Origin: Citrobacter freundii | GTDB taxonomy: Bacteria > Pseudomonadota > Gammaproteobacteria > Enterobacterales > Enterobacteriaceae | Assembly (NCBI RefSeq): GCF_029717145.1 | Contig: NZ_CP099222.1 | Coordinates: 3,596,001-3,660,000, forward strand | Length of the DNA: 64,000 nucleotides | Direction: 5' to 3' | Shown here: positions 10,605-20,772 of the stretch, one piece after another | Position numbering within the stretch: the first letter of the stretch is position 1 | Layout: each line of letters begins with the position of its first letter | Notes under the pieces: generated by a model | Databases searched by the model: none | Told to the model about the DNA's origin: nothing | The model's input: only the letters and a program-made list of their open reading frames with translations | Position numbers and translations under genes: made by a program

Positions 10605-13600
10605 AAATTCTTAGCCTGCGCCTGAAAAACCTCAACTCCCTGAAAGGGGAATGGAAAGTCGACTTCACGGCAGAGCCTTTTGCCAGCAACGGTCTGTTTG
10701 CCATCACCGGGCCTACAGGGGCCGGAAAAACCACCCTGCTTGATGCGATTTGTCTCGCGCTGTACCACGAGACACCGCGCCTGAATACCGTATCACAGTC
10801 GCAAAACGGCCTGATGACCCGCGACACCGCCGAGTGTCTGGCAGAGGTCGAGTTCGAAGTTAAAGGCGAAGCCTACCGCGCGTTCTGGAGCCAGAATCGG
10901 GCGCGTAATCAGCCTGACGGCAATCTGCAGGTCCCGCGCGTGGAACTTGCCCGCTGCGCCGACGGAAAAATCCTCGCCGATAAAATCAAAGATAAACTGG
11001 ACATGACCGCCACGCTCACCGGGCTGGATTACGGACGGTTTACGCGTTCGATGCTGCTGTCGCAGGGGCAATTTGCCGCCTTCCTTAACGCCAAACCCAA
11101 GGAGCGCGCTGAGCTGCTGGAAGAGCTGACCGGCACCGAAATCTACGGACAAATTTCGGCAATGGTGTTTGAAAAACACAAAGCGGCGCGCAATACGCTC
11201 GAAATATGCGAAGCGCAGGCGGCGGGTGTCGTACTGTTAAGCGAAGAGCAGCAACAGCAGTTGCAGCAAAGTTTGCAGGTACTTACTGACGAAGAAAAAA
11301 TTTTGCTGGCGCAGCAGCAACATCAGCAGAAAGATTTTCAATGGGTTACGCGCAGCGAAGAACTGGTTCGTGAACAGCAGCGCGTGGCTAGCTTAGCGCA
11401 GCAGGCCCAACAGGCGCTTGCGGACGCCGCGCCTGAGCTGGCAAGACTCCAGCTCGCTCAGCCTGCCAACCAGCTTCGTCCACTGTGGGATCGCCAGCAG
11501 GAGCAGACTGCACGCCTGGCGCAAACAAAGCAGCGGATCATTGAAGTAAATACTCGCTTACACGCTAAAACCTCGCTGCGCGCGCGCATCCGCAACGGTG
11601 CACTGCGCAGCCACGAGCAACTTCAGACCGAACTTACCGCACTGGCGCAGTGGTTGGCGGAGCATGATCGATTCCGCTTATGGGGCCAGGAGATTGCGGG
11701 CTGGCGCGCACTTTTTTCTCAGCGTAGTCGCGATAAGCATCAGCTTACGGCGCTCGCTGCCCGTATCGCTGAGTTACGCCAGAAACTGGCGGCGTTGCCG
11801 GAAAATGCCCTGACGCTCACCGCGGATGAGGTTGCGGTCGCGATGGAACAGCAAGCGCAATCACGGGCTTTCCGTCAGCGTCTGACCTCACTTCATGCTC
11901 GCTATCAGCCGTTGCAAAAACGTCTGCGTCAGAACGGTGAAAGCGTGCAAAAAGCGCAGGCGCAGCAGGCCGCGCTCAATGAAACGCTCGCGCTACGCCG
12001 ACAGCAATATAAAGAAAAAAATCAGCACTACCTGGACGTTGAAACGCTCTGCAAACAGGAAGAAAAAATCAAAAGTCTGGAGGCAGAGCGCGCGCTTTTG
12101 CAGGCCGGACAGCCCTGCCCGTTATGCGGCTCTACTGCACATCCTGCGGTCTCGGAGTATCAGGCGCTGGAACTGAGTGCAAACCAGCGGCGTCGCGACC
12201 AGTTAGCCAAAGAAGTCGCAGCACTGAAAGAGGAAGGTCTGCTGGTTCTGGGGCAGGTCAATGCCCTGACACAGCAAATCCAGCGTGAGACAGAAGAGAT
12301 ACAGACGCTCTCTCAGGAAGAGCAAGCACTCACTAAAGAGTGGCAGGACGTTTGCACCGCTCTGAATATTACGCTGAATATTCAGGAGGATATTACCGGC
12401 TGGATGGGCGAACAGGAGCACTACGAGCGCCAGCTTTATCTGCTCAGCCAGCGCCTGACGCTGGAAAACCAGTTACACGATCAGCAACAACAGGAACGCC
12501 AGTATCAACAACAGCTGGCGACGACGCATCAGAGGCTGGAAAGCGCCTTGTCCGCGCTGTCACTGACTGCACCGGAAGACGGCACAGAGGCAGCCTGGTT
12601 AAGCGCCCGCGAAACCGAATTCGCGCAGTGGCAGGAGAAACAGACGCAGCATGGCGTGATTCAGGAACGCATTCACGCCCTGAAGCCGCTGCTCGACACG
12701 CTTCCGGCAACGGACACCGCAGAAGCCGAAACGGTTATCCCTGAAAACTGGCGCGAAATTCACGACGACTGCGTGTCGCTGCAAAGCCAGCTTGCTGCAC
12801 AGCAACAGCAGGAAACGTTGGAAAGCGAACGTTTGCAACAGTCGCAGGCGCAATTTACCGCCGCCCTGGCGGCCAGTTGCTTTGCCGATCAAGAGGCGTT
12901 CCTTGCCGCGCTGCTGGACGACGACACCGTCCGCCGCCTTGAGCAGTTAAAACAGACGCTGGAAAATCAATCGCAGCAGGCAACGGCGCTGTCCGGGCAA
13001 GCCAGCCAACAACTGCAGACGCATCAGGCGCTGCGCCCGGAGGGGCTGGACGCCGACGCACAAACCCTGCAAGCCCGGCTGCAACAACTGGCGCAACAAC
13101 TTCGAGAGAACACCACCCAACAGGGGGAGTTACGCCAGCAGCTTAAGCAGGACAGCGATAACCGCCAGCGTCAGCAGGCATTAATGCAGCAGATTAAAGA
13201 GGCGGCCAGCCAGGTCGAAGACTGGGGCTATCTGAATGCGCTAATTGGCTCGAAAGAAGGGGATAAATTCCGCAAGTTTGCCCAAGGCCTGACGCTGGAT
13301 AACCTGGTGTGGTTGGCTAACAATCAACTGACCCGCCTGCACGGTCGCTATCTGCTACAGCGAAAAGCCAGCGAAGCGCTGGAGCTGGAAGTGGTTGATA
13401 CCTGGCAAGCCGACGCCGTTCGCGATACCCGCACGCTGTCCGGCGGTGAAAGCTTCCTGGTAAGTCTGGCCCTGGCCCTGGCACTGTCCGATCTGGTCAG
13501 CCACAAAACGCGCATTGACTCCCTGTTCCTTGATGAAGGTTTTGGCACGCTGGACAGCGAAACGCTGGATACCGCGTTGGACGCGCTGGATGCGCTAAAT

Positions 13601-13732
13601 GCCACCGGCAAAACCATTGGCGTTATAAGCCACGTCGAGGCCATGAAAGAGCGCATTCCGGTGCAAATCAAGGTGAAGAAAATCAACGGGCTGGGTTATA
13701 GCAAACTCGACAAGATGTTTGCGGTGGAGTAG
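10601..13732 (+). CDS. sbcC: SbcC, Rad50-type ATPase subunit of SbcCD
   Basis: Long SMC-like ATPase that tethers DNA ends and drives the SbcD nuclease. The Walker A motif GPTGAGKTT is at residues 37-45. Two long glutamine-rich coiled coils follow, with the zinc hook CPLC at 506-509 between them; the ABC signature LSGGESF (about 946) and Walker B LFLDEGFG (about 975) close the head domain. The length of 1043 is close to E. coli SbcC (1048). All catalytic parts are present. It follows sbcD with a 4-base overlap and is followed by a REP element. Confidence 0.97.
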   Translation: MKILSLRLKNLNSLKGEWKVDFTAEPFASNGLFAITGPTGAGKTTLLDAICLALYHETPRLNTVSQSQNGLMTRDTAECLAEVEFEVKGEAYRAFWSQNRARNQPDGNLQVPRVELARCADGKILADKIKDKLDMTATLTGLDYGRFTRSMLLSQGQFAAFLNAKPKERAELLEELTGTEIYGQISAMVFEKHKAARNTLEICEAQAAGVVLLSEEQQQQLQQSLQVLTDEEKILLAQQQHQQKDFQWVTRSEELVREQQRVASLAQQAQQALADAAPELARLQLAQPANQLRPLWDRQQEQTARLAQTKQRIIEVNTRLHAKTSLRARIRNGALRSHEQLQTELTALAQWLAEHDRFRLWGQEIAGWRALFSQRSRDKHQLTALAARIAELRQKLAALPENALTLTADEVAVAMEQQAQSRAFRQRLTSLHARYQPLQKRLRQNGESVQKAQAQQAALNETLALRRQQYKEKNQHYLDVETLCKQEEKIKSLEAERALLQAGQPCPLCGSTAHPAVSEYQALELSANQRRRDQLAKEVAALKEEGLLVLGQVNALTQQIQRETEEIQTLSQEEQALTKEWQDVCTALNITLNIQEDITGWMGEQEHYERQLYLLSQRLTLENQLHDQQQQERQYQQQLATTHQRLESALSALSLTAPEDGTEAAWLSARETEFAQWQEKQTQHGVIQERIHALKPLLDTLPATDTAEAETVIPENWREIHDDCVSLQSQLAAQQQQETLESERLQQSQAQFTAALAASCFADQEAFLAALLDDDTVRRLEQLKQTLENQSQQATALSGQASQQLQTHQALRPEGLDADAQTLQARLQQLAQQLRENTTQQGELRQQLKQDSDNRQRQQALMQQIKEAASQVEDWGYLNALIGSKEGDKFRKFAQGLTLDNLVWLANNQLTRLHGRYLLQRKASEALELEVVDTWQADAVRDTRTLSGGESFLVSLALALALSDLVSHKTRIDSLFLDEGFGTLDSETLDTALDALDALNATGKTIGVISHVEAMKERIPVQIKVKKINGLGYSKLDKMFAVE

Positions 13733-13755
13733 TCGACAGACGGGTGCGGCTTCAC

Positions 13756-13787
13756 AGGCCGGATAAGCGTTAGCGCCATCCGGCACA
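13756..13787. repeat. REP element after sbcC
   Basis: AGGCCGGATAAGCGTTAGCG then CCATCCGGCACA: a standard REP with GCCGGAT and ATCCGGC arms, 24 bp after the sbcC stop. Confidence 0.85.
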
Positions 13788-13822
13788 ATATGTAGCATAA
13801 TATTGCATACTCAGAGACGGAT

Positions 13823-13839
13823 ATGAAATGGCATTTCAT
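13823..13839. promoter_or_regulatory. Perfect 17-bp palindrome upstream of araJ
   Basis: ATGAAATG-G-CATTTCAT: eight-base arms around one central G. It is 87-103 bp before the araJ start. Shape and spacing fit a dimeric repressor or activator site. No cognate regulator is known to me. Confidence 0.45.
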
Positions 13840-13869
13840 TTCACTTATCCGCAAGCTATGCTCTTATTG

Positions 13870-13887
13870 GCGGCGAACGTTCGCCGC
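13870..13887. promoter_or_regulatory. Perfect 18-bp palindrome upstream of araJ
   Basis: GCGGCGAAC-GTTCGCCGC, uninterrupted and self-complementary over 18 bases, 39-56 bp before the araJ ATG. It could be an operator or a hairpin in the araJ leader. No regulator is assigned. Confidence 0.45.
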
Positions 13888-13925
13888 TGTGGCGCACATC
13901 TGCGCTGATATTGCTGGCAGGTCGT

Positions 13926-15110
13926 ATGAAAAAAGTGATTTTCTCTTTAGCCCTCGGGACGTTTGGGCTGGGCATGGCCGAGTTTGGCATCATGGGTGTG
14001 TTAACCGAGCTGGCGCGAGATGTAGGAATTTCCATTCCTGCGGCGGGCCACATGATTTCGTTTTACGCCTTCGGCGTGGTGCTGGGTGCGCCGATTATTG
14101 CGATCTTTTCCAACCGCTTTTCGCTGAAACATATTCTGCTGTTTCTGGTCACGTTGTGTGTAATAGGTAACGCCATCTTCACCCTCTCCTCATCCTATTT
14201 TATGCTGGCGGTCGGCAGGCTGGTTTCCGGTTTTCCGCACGGTGCATTCTTTGGCGTCGGGGCCATTATTCTGACTAAACTCGCACGCCCGGGGAAAGTC
14301 ACCGCCGCCGTCGCTGGCATGGTCAGTGGGATGACCGTCGCCAACCTGATTGGCATTCCCGTCGGTACCTGGCTGAGTCAGGCATTTAGCTGGCGCTACA
14401 CCTTTTTGCTGATCGCCGTGTTTAACATTGCAGTCATTGCGTCGATTGCCTTCTGGGTGCCCAACATCAGTGACGAAGCAAAAGGCAAACTGCGAGAGCA
14501 ATTTCACTTTCTGAAAAGCCCGGCACCGTGGCTTATTTTCTCCGCTACGATGTTTGGCAACGCCGGCGTATTCGCCTGGTTTAGCTATGTGAAGCCATAC
14601 ATGATGTATATCTCCGGTTTTTCTGAAGCGCTAATGACCTTCATCATGATGCTGGCTGGATTAGGCATGGTGCTGGGCAATCTGCTGAGTGGGCGGATTT
14701 CGGGCCGCTATACGCCGCTGCGCATTGCGGTGGTGACCGACTTCGTGATTGTGTTGGCCCTGGTGATGCTGTTTTTCGTCGGCGATATGAAAGCCGCGTC
14801 GCTGACCTTCGCCTTTATTTGCTGCGCGGGTCTGTTTGCGCTGTCGGCCCCGCTACAAATTTTGCTGCTGCAAAATGCGAAAGGCGGCGAACTGCTGGGT
14901 GCCGCCGGTGGGCAAATGGCCTTTAACCTCGGTAGCGCGGTTGGCGCATACTGCGGCGGCATGATGCTGACGCTGGGTTTTGCCTACAACTACGTAACCC
15001 TCCCAGCGGCCCTGCTGTCGTTTTCCGCCATGTCATCGCTGCTGCTGTATGGGCGTCTGAACCGCCCTACAGGCGTAAATTGTATGCCGGATAAGCGCCA
15101 TCCGGCATAG
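13926..15110 (+). CDS. araJ: AraJ, major facilitator superfamily transporter
   Basis: Twelve-helix MFS exporter of the DHA1 class; in E. coli it belongs to the arabinose regulon, but its substrate is unknown. The N-terminus MKKVIFSLALGTFGLGMAEF matches E. coli AraJ, and RLVSGFPHGAFFGVGA is the family motif after helix 4. The ATG at 13926 yields 394 residues, the E. coli length, and is preferred to an in-frame ATG at 13911. The last nine residues (MPDKRHPA region) are encoded by a REP element and the stop TAG ends that element, so the C-terminal tail is not conserved protein sequence. I see no AraC half-sites upstream, only two perfect palindromes. Confidence 0.93.
   Translation: MKKVIFSLALGTFGLGMAEFGIMGVLTELARDVGISIPAAGHMISFYAFGVVLGAPIIAIFSNRFSLKHILLFLVTLCVIGNAIFTLSSSYFMLAVGRLVSGFPHGAFFGVGAIILTKLARPGKVTAAVAGMVSGMTVANLIGIPVGTWLSQAFSWRYTFLLIAVFNIAVIASIAFWVPNISDEAKGKLREQFHFLKSPAPWLIFSATMFGNAGVFAWFSYVKPYMMYISGFSEALMTFIMMLAGLGMVLGNLLSGRISGRYTPLRIAVVTDFVIVLALVMLFFVGDMKAASLTFAFICCAGLFALSAPLQILLLQNAKGGELLGAAGGQMAFNLGSAVGAYCGGMMLTLGFAYNYVTLPAALLSFSAMSSLLLYGRLNRPTGVNCMPDKRHPA
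15084..15108. repeat. REP element inside the araJ 3' end
   Basis: ATGCCGGAT-AAGCGCC-ATCCGGCAT, a perfect 9-bp stem. It overlaps the last codons of araJ and lies seven bases from the stop of the convergent mak, so it may serve both transcripts. Confidence 0.85.
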
Positions 15111-15115
15111 CAAAA

Positions 15116-16024
15116 TTACCCCTGCGGCCACAGCCAGGCCGCACCGCGAACCCCACTGGAATCACCGTGCAACGCCTTGCGTAAAGGCGTTTCACACTCA
15201 CTGCCAAAGACGAACTGTTTAATCAATGACGGAACGGTCTGATACAACCTGTCGACATTACTCATCCCGCCCCCCAGCACGATGACGTCCGGGTCAAGGA
15301 TGTTCACCACATGAGCCAACGATTTTGCCAGGCGCAATTCATAGCGGCGTAACGCCTGCTCCGCCAGCGCATCACCTTCGCTCACCAGCCGAATAATATC
15401 GCTACCTTTCAGTTTATTACCGCTCAGGCGATGATAATCCGTGGCGAACCCGGTCCCGGAGATGAAGGTTTCAATACAACCTTGCTTCCCGCAGTAACAC
15501 GGTACTTCCTGCCGATAGCGCAATTCATCTTCGTCCATCCACGGCAGCGGATTATGCCCCCACTCGCCCGCAGTACCGTTGCCGCCGATATGCGCCCGAC
15601 CATTGAACGCCACCCCGGAGCCGCAGCCGGTACCGATAATCACCGCGAACACCGTTTGCGCGCCCGCCGCAGCGCCGTCTACCGCTTCAGAGACCGCCAG
15701 GCAGTTAGCATCGTTAGCCAGACGGACCTCCCGGTTCAGACGCACGCTTAAGTCTTTGTCAAAAGGCTGCCCATTGAGCCAGGTTGAGTTGGCATTCTTC
15801 ACCACCCCCGTGTAAGGGGAAATCGATCCGGGGATCCCCATACCAACGGTTCCGGTCTGTCCGGTGGCTTTTTCCGCCATATCCACCAGTGCGGCAATAG
15901 TTTCTATGGTTTGCCGGTAGTCATCACGCGGCGTGGGCAGGCGATGGCGGAAAAGTTGCTCCCCCGCATCACTCAGCGCGATAACTTCTGTTTTGGTACC
16001 ACCTAAATCGATTCCTATACGCAC
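15116..16024 (-). CDS. mak: Mak, manno(fructo)kinase, ROK family
   Basis: Cytoplasmic ATP-dependent kinase phosphorylating fructose and mannose; cryptic in wild-type E. coli. ROK features are present: phosphate loop [10 protein letters not shown] at the N-terminus, [10 protein letters not shown] with the catalytic Asp, EWGHNPLP, and the zinc motif [10 protein letters not shown]. Start chosen at GTG 16024, which gives the 302-residue E. coli protein (MRIGIDLGG); an ATG 60 bases upstream has no family support. It converges on araJ with five bases between the stops and diverges from rdgC. Confidence 0.95.
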   Translation of the reverse strand: MRIGIDLGGTKTEVIALSDAGEQLFRHRLPTPRDDYRQTIETIAALVDMAEKATGQTGTVGMGIPGSISPYTGVVKNANSTWLNGQPFDKDLSVRLNREVRLANDANCLAVSEAVDGAAAGAQTVFAVIIGTGCGSGVAFNGRAHIGGNGTAGEWGHNPLPWMDEDELRYRQEVPCYCGKQGCIETFISGTGFATDYHRLSGNKLKGSDIIRLVSEGDALAEQALRRYELRLAKSLAHVVNILDPDVIVLGGGMSNVDRLYQTVPSLIKQFVFGSECETPLRKALHGDSSGVRGAAWLWPQG

Positions 16025-16149
16025 ACGCTGGTCCTCATTTTTTGGGAATATCAACAGAGTAGAGGCGAGCATGGTGTTAGGCAATGCACGCCCGCCGACA
16101 ATTCGTTATTATGCCCGCTGAATTTAACGACAAGGCCGTGGAAATTATC

Positions 16150-17061
16150 ATGCTGTGGTTCAAAAATTTAATGGTTTACCGTCTTAGCCGCGATGTTTCT
16201 TTGCGCGCCGAAGAGATGGAAAAACAGCTTGCCTCAATGACGTTTACCCCTTGTGGTAGCCAGGATATGGCAAAAATGGGCTGGGTTCCGCCGATGGGAT
16301 CGCACAGCGACGCATTGACGCATTCTAACAATGGCCAAATTATTATCTGCGCCCGCAAAGAAGAAAAAATTCTGCCGTCGCCGGTGATCAAGCAGGCGCT
16401 GGAAGCCAAAATCTTCAAGCTGGAAGCTGAGCAGGGTCGCAAACTCAAGAAGACCGAGAAAGACTCGCTGAAAGATGAAGTGTTGCACTCCTTGCTGCCG
16501 CGTGCCTTTAGCCGCTTTAGCCAGACAATGATGTGGATAGACACCGTTAATGATTTGATCATCGTCGACTGTGCGAGCGCCAAGAAAGCGGAAGATACGC
16601 TGGCACTGCTGCGTAAAAGCCTGGGCTCACTGCCGGTAGTCCCGCTGACCCTGGAAAACCCGATAGAGCTCACGCTCACTGAATGGGTCCGTTCCGGGAC
16701 GACTGCGCAGGGATTCCAGTTGCTGGATGAAGCCGAACTGAAAGCTATGCTGGAAGACGGTGGTGTGATCCGGGCGAAGAAACAGGACCTGGTGAGTGAT
16801 GAGATCGCCGTGCACATTGAAGCCGGAAAAGTCGTCACCAAGCTGGCTCTCGACTGGCAGCAGCGCATTCAGTTTTTGATGTGTGACGATGGCTCGATTA
16901 AGCGTCTGAAGTTCTGCGATGAGCTGCGCGACCAGAACGAAGATATCGACAGAGAAGATTACGGTCAGCGTTTTGATGCCGATTTCATCCTGATGACCGG
17001 TGAACTGGCAGCGTTGATTAAAAGCCTGGTGGAAGGATTAGGCGGCGAAGCGCAGCGCTAA
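16150..17061 (+). CDS. rdgC: RdgC, nucleoid-associated recombination modulator
   Basis: Toroidal DNA-binding protein that limits RecA filament formation. The 303-residue product starts [16 protein letters not shown] and contains [24 protein letters not shown] and the C-terminal [15 protein letters not shown], all typical of the family. The ATG at 16150 restores the E. coli start; an in-frame ATG at 16084 would add an unsupported 22 residues. It is divergent from mak, as in E. coli, and ends in a REP element shared with the convergent ppnP. Confidence 0.97.
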   Translation: MLWFKNLMVYRLSRDVSLRAEEMEKQLASMTFTPCGSQDMAKMGWVPPMGSHSDALTHSNNGQIIICARKEEKILPSPVIKQALEAKIFKLEAEQGRKLKKTEKDSLKDEVLHSLLPRAFSRFSQTMMWIDTVNDLIIVDCASAKKAEDTLALLRKSLGSLPVVPLTLENPIELTLTEWVRSGTTAQGFQLLDEAELKAMLEDGGVIRAKKQDLVSDEIAVHIEAGKVVTKLALDWQQRIQFLMCDDGSIKRLKFCDELRDQNEDIDREDYGQRFDADFILMTGELAALIKSLVEGLGGEAQR

Positions 17062-17071
17062 GCGCACCCGT

Positions 17072-17107
17072 CTTGCCGGATAACGCCACAAGCGGCTTAT
17101 CCGGCAT
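17072..17107. repeat. REP element between rdgC and ppnP
   Basis: TTGCCGGATAACGCC-ACA-AGCGGCTTATCCGGCATA, a full REP hairpin between two convergent stop codons (17061 and 17115). Confidence 0.85.
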
Positions 17108-17114
17108 ATTACGC

Positions 17115-17417
<303 letters not shown>

Positions 17418-17470
17418 TTATTAAGTTAACAACCAATATAGGGGCCTGACGTTCCCTCTGTCACGCAAAA

Positions 17471-18148
17471 TTACGCCAGAAGTTCCGAAGCCAGACGGGC
17501 TATCAGCACATTCGACAACAGTACCGGAACGTCGAGTGATTTTTGCAGTACATCACGATGACGCTGATTAAACCCCAGGCAGTCGAGCATAATCACGTCG
17601 GCACCTTGCTCAAGAAGTTGCTTTCCAGCATCAATCAGTTGTTGTTCAGTGCCATCAATGGGATTGGCCACGGCATAGACTGGCGGCGTTTGTAGCACCT
17701 GCCATTTCTGCGTCTGGGCGGCGAGTAATTCAGTGACGGGTACAATCACACCAACCTGATGCCCGTCGACAATCGACGCCACCAGAGGGGGAATAATACG
17801 TAAGGGCTCCAGCAGGATGCCGTTTCGGATCGTCAGACGAGTAATGACTGCAGTGCTCATCAATAAAATAACGTCAAAGCCCTGATTATCCAGCACCTCA
17901 ACGATACCTTGCAGCGCGCGTTCCACTTTCTGGCGCGAAACGTGCGCCAACTGTTGGTCACTGAGCAGCGTTAATAACACATCGTCGCCCGGCGAGATGG
18001 CGTACTCGGCCATCACCTCTTCCCGCCGCATCTGCCCTAGCAAACTATGGTGGGTAATGTGTTGCTCATCGATATATTCCGTCAGGAGCGGTAATACCTC
18101 ACACATCGGCACAACGCCAATCGTGAGGATAGCCAACGACGTACTCAT
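17471..18148 (-). CDS. aroM: AroM family protein
   Basis: Cytoplasmic protein of unknown reaction encoded downstream of aroL and yaiA and co-regulated with aromatic amino acid genes in E. coli. The 225-residue sequence shows two repeated Rossmann-like halves; [15 protein letters not shown] and [13 protein letters not shown] are conserved blocks resembling Asp/Glu racemase-fold proteins. ATG at 18148 is preferred to 18160 because it gives the E. coli length and N-terminus ([15 protein letters not shown]). A 12-bp inverted repeat sits in the yaiA-aroM gap. Confidence 0.93.
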   Translation of the reverse strand: MSTSLAILTIGVVPMCEVLPLLTEYIDEQHITHHSLLGQMRREEVMAEYAISPGDDVLLTLLSDQQLAHVSRQKVERALQGIVEVLDNQGFDVILLMSTAVITRLTIRNGILLEPLRIIPPLVASIVDGHQVGVIVPVTELLAAQTQKWQVLQTPPVYAVANPIDGTEQQLIDAGKQLLEQGADVIMLDCLGFNQRHRDVLQKSLDVPVLLSNVLIARLASELLA

Positions 18149-18305
18149 GTGTTGCTCCACCGTCTTCTTACTTTGCTGTGAATTCCCGGATAAATGCCGG
18201 GCACTGACCTGCGCTACAAATGTTCAAAAGCGTAGCAGCAGATAAGCAATACATTGTGTAAAGATTCCAAATCATTCTAATAATTTATTGTTATCGTTTA
18301 CTTTT

Positions 18306-18340
18306 CATTTTTCGCACTCTCCAGAGACGTGCGAAAAATG
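18306..18340. repeat. 12-bp perfect inverted repeat between yaiA and aroM
   Basis: CATTTTTCGCAC and GTGCGAAAAATG flank an 11-base loop. The stem has a GCGCAC core with AT flanks and could act as an intrinsic terminator or processing signal between yaiA and aroM. No separate T run follows on either strand, so termination is not certain. Confidence 0.6.
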
Positions 18341-18361
18341 TGACACAGACAGCGTCCGACC

Positions 18362-18553
18362 TCAGGTTTTCTGCGGATCCTCATAGCGTTTTTTGGCATC
18401 CATTGCTTCCTGCGCGGACGGATGTTCGCTAATCAACGAATTCGGCTTCGGGTGGTCAGCGCGGAGTTGATACCAGGTGACCGTCTGGCCTGGCGTACCT
18501 TTTTCAACAGTAACAATCGTCGCTTTACGTGGATAAGGGGAGTTTGTCGGCAT
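18362..18553 (-). CDS. yaiA: YaiA family small protein
   Basis: 63-residue protein of unknown function, second gene of the aroL-yaiA-aroM group and hence part of the TyrR regulon in E. coli. Conserved features are the N-terminal [34 protein letters not shown] and a basic C-terminus. Length equals E. coli YaiA. It lies 26 bp downstream of aroL, consistent with one transcript. Confidence 0.92.
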   Translation of the reverse strand: MPTNSPYPRKATIVTVEKGTPGQTVTWYQLRADHPKPNSLISEHPSAQEAMDAKKRYEDPQKT

Positions 18554-18579
18554 AGCGCTTCCTTTTGAATGGATAAGCG

Positions 18580-19125
18580 TTAAGTATAGACCCCACCCTG
18601 CAACCGCGGCGCAGCCTGGGACATCATCGCCAGGATATCAGCCACAACCTGAGAGGGTTCGTGCGTTGCATCAACAATAAAGTGCGCCGCTTGACGATAC
18701 AGCTCGTCGCGTTGCTCAAGCACTTCCTGCACCTCTTCGGTCAGCGGTTTACCGGTTAAGGTTGGGCGCAATCCTTCTTCAGGCGCGGCTTCCAGGCGAC
18801 TCACCAGTACCGAGACCGGCGCGCTTAAATAAATGACCATGCCGTTATTTCGCATGTAGTGACGGTTATATTCGGTAAGAATAATGCCGCCACCGGTCGC
18901 AATAACCGTTGAGGGGCCGGTCACGGCCTGCAAAGCGGTCGTCTCCTGAGCGCGAAATCCTTCCCACCCCTCTCTTTCAACGATTTCGGCAACGGTCATT
19001 TGCACATGTGATTGCAACCAGCGATCGGTATCAACAAACTGGAAGTCGATAGCTTTCGCCAGCGCCATACCGGTTGTCGTCTTACCACACCCCCGCGGGC
19101 CAACAAGAAAAAGAGGTTGCGTCAT
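18580..19125 (-). CDS. aroL: AroL, shikimate kinase II
   Basis: Phosphorylates shikimate to shikimate 3-phosphate in the chorismate pathway. P-loop GPRGCGKTT at 9-17, VDTDRW with Asp32/Asp34 for Mg and shikimate, and [10 protein letters not shown] are intact. The ATG at 19125 gives the family N-terminus [12 protein letters not shown]; an in-frame ATG at 19155 is not supported. The protein is 181 residues against 174 in E. coli, and the last dozen residues ([12 protein letters not shown]) differ from the E. coli tail. TrpR and TyrR sites lie upstream, as known for aroL. Confidence 0.95.
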   Translation of the reverse strand: MTQPLFLVGPRGCGKTTTGMALAKAIDFQFVDTDRWLQSHVQMTVAEIVEREGWEGFRAQETTALQAVTGPSTVIATGGGIILTEYNRHYMRNNGMVIYLSAPVSVLVSRLEAAPEEGLRPTLTGKPLTEEVQEVLEQRDELYRQAAHFIVDATHEPSQVVADILAMMSQAAPRLQGGVYT

Positions 19126-19182
19126 CGAAGAAATTCCCCAGAGAGCCGCCCACAAGCGGGATCTGATGCTGTTAAAGTTATA

Positions 19183-19211
19183 ATCATACCATCAAACTAG
19201 TACATCACCAA
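19183..19211 (-). promoter_or_regulatory. aroL promoter with embedded TrpR operator
   Basis: On the minus strand TTGGTG (19211-19206) and TATGAT (19188-19183) are spaced by 17 bp. The spacer contains GTACTAGTTTGATGG (19203-19189), which carries the CTAG core of trp operators and matches the known E. coli aroL operator as I remember it. TrpR bound here would cover the promoter. Confidence 0.75.
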
Positions 19212-19288
19212 AACGTAAAGAATAAGTTCCACCACAGACTAAAAAGCCCATTGATTCTCACTATAACAAGATTTCACAATGATGAAAG

Positions 19289-19306
19289 TGTAAAAAATAA
19301 ATTACA
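19289..19306. promoter_or_regulatory. TyrR box upstream of aroL
   Basis: TGTAAA-N6-ATTACA fits the strong TyrR box TGTAAA-N6-TTTACA with one mismatch. It is about 80-100 bp before the aroL -35 element and only five bases beyond the yaiI stop. A weaker candidate (CGTAAA-N6-GTTCCA) lies at 19214-19231. Confidence 0.75.
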
Positions 19307-19310
19307 GTCT

Positions 19311-19766
19311 TTATTTTCTACGCTGAACTTCCAGCCACCACTTATCCAGTTCAGCAGCAAAATGCTGTCGGTCGCGCGGTGAAAGCGTGTCCGGGCCTCC
19401 GGTCTGGATCCCACTGGCACGGAGTGTGTCCATAAAATCACGCATCATCAGACGTTCACGGATGGTGGCTTCGGTATAGCGTTCGCCACGAGGATTCAGC
19501 GCCGCGGCCCCTTTTTCAATCACTTCAGAAGCCAGCGGTATATCCGCCGTTACCACCAAATCGCCTGCGCTACACTGGCGCACAATCTCGTTATCGGCAA
19601 CATCAAACCCGGCAGGAACACGTAATGTACGGATAAAACGCGAAGGCGGCACGCGCAAACTCTGGTTGGCGACCAAAATCAGCGGCATCTGCATACGCTC
19701 TGAAGCCCGGTACAAAATATCTTTAATCACATTCGGACACGCATCCGCATCCACCCATATTGTCAT
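19311..19766 (-). CDS. yaiI: YaiI, UPF0178 (PIN-like) family protein
   Basis: 151-residue cytoplasmic protein of the UPF0178/DUF188 family, related to PIN/NYN nuclease folds; the biochemical role is not established. The N-terminal acidic motif [27 protein letters not shown] and [15 protein letters not shown] carry the conserved aspartates. The ATG at 19766, with AGGAGG just upstream, is preferred to the upstream ATG at 19853 and gives the E. coli length. It is divergent from proC. Confidence 0.93.
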   Translation of the reverse strand: MTIWVDADACPNVIKDILYRASERMQMPLILVANQSLRVPPSRFIRTLRVPAGFDVADNEIVRQCSAGDLVVTADIPLASEVIEKGAAALNPRGERYTEATIRERLMMRDFMDTLRASGIQTGGPDTLSPRDRQHFAAELDKWWLEVQRRK

Positions 19767-19947
19767 AACACCTCCTGGTTCCTGTGCAATCTCACATTGT
19801 CTCGTGCTTTTACTTTCCGGCAAAGTGCTGTTTCTCCTTCTGAACATATCCATTCCGCGCTAAGCTTAACTTTCCCAGGTATACCCTAAGTAATTCAAAA
19901 GTATGACGGGTATAAAACAATGAATATCACGCATAGGGAGTGACAAG

Positions 19948-20757
19948 ATGGACAAGAAAATTGGTTTTATCGGCTGCGGCAATATGGGCAAAGCCATTCT
20001 TGGAGGCATGATCGCCAGTGGTCAGGTTCTCCCCGGACAAATCTGGGTCTATACCCCCTCTCCTGATAAAGTCGCCGCATTACACGACCAGTACGGCATC
20101 AACGCCGCGCAGTCGGCGCAGGAAGTCGCCCAAATTGCCGATATTGTCTTTGGTGCTGTGAAACCCGGCATCATGGTTAAAGTGCTGAGCGAAATCACCT
20201 CCAGCCTGAACAAAGATTCACTGGTCGTCTCTATTGCCGCTGGCGTCACGCTCGATCAGCTTGCCCGCGCGCTGGGTCATGACCGTAAAATTATCCGCGC
20301 GATGCCCAACACACCGTCGCTGGTTAATGCGGGCATGACCTCCGTAACGCCAAACGCGCTGGTGACGCCGGAAGATACGGCTGACGTATTAAATATTTTC
20401 CGCTGCTTTGGCGAAGCTGAAGTGATTGCGGAATCGATGATTCACCCGGTCGTCGGCGTCAGCGGTTCTGCGCCGGCCTACGTGTTTATGTTTATTGAAG
20501 CGATGGCTGATGCGGCCGTCCAGGGCGGCATGCCCCGCGCGCAGGCGTATAAATTCGCCGCACAGGCGGTGATGGGGTCAGCAAAAATGGTTCTCGAAAC
20601 AGGAAAACATCCTGGAGAACTGAAGGATATGGTGTGCTCACCAGGTGGAACAACCATTGAGGCCGTGCGCGTTCTGGAGGCCCGTGGTTTCCGTTCTTCA
20701 GTCATTGAAGCGATGGTTAAGTGCATGGAACAGTCGGAAAAACTAAGCAAATCCTGA
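19948..20757 (+). CDS. proC: ProC, pyrroline-5-carboxylate reductase
   Basis: Catalyses the last step of proline synthesis, NAD(P)H-dependent reduction of pyrroline-5-carboxylate. The Rossmann motif GFIGCGNMGKA is at the N-terminus, AMPNTPSLVNAGMT lies mid-protein, and the C-terminal helical domain has VSGSAPAYVFMFIEAMADAAV and SPGGTTIEA. The 269 residues equal E. coli ProC. A GGGAGTGACAAG ribosome site precedes the ATG. It converges on dgcC with 15 bp between stops. Confidence 0.97.
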   Translation: MDKKIGFIGCGNMGKAILGGMIASGQVLPGQIWVYTPSPDKVAALHDQYGINAAQSAQEVAQIADIVFGAVKPGIMVKVLSEITSSLNKDSLVVSIAAGVTLDQLARALGHDRKIIRAMPNTPSLVNAGMTSVTPNALVTPEDTADVLNIFRCFGEAEVIAESMIHPVVGVSGSAPAYVFMFIEAMADAAVQGGMPRAQAYKFAAQAVMGSAKMVLETGKHPGELKDMVCSPGGTTIEAVRVLEARGFRSSVIEAMVKCMEQSEKLSKS

Positions 20758-20772
20758 GTGGGCAACCGGACG

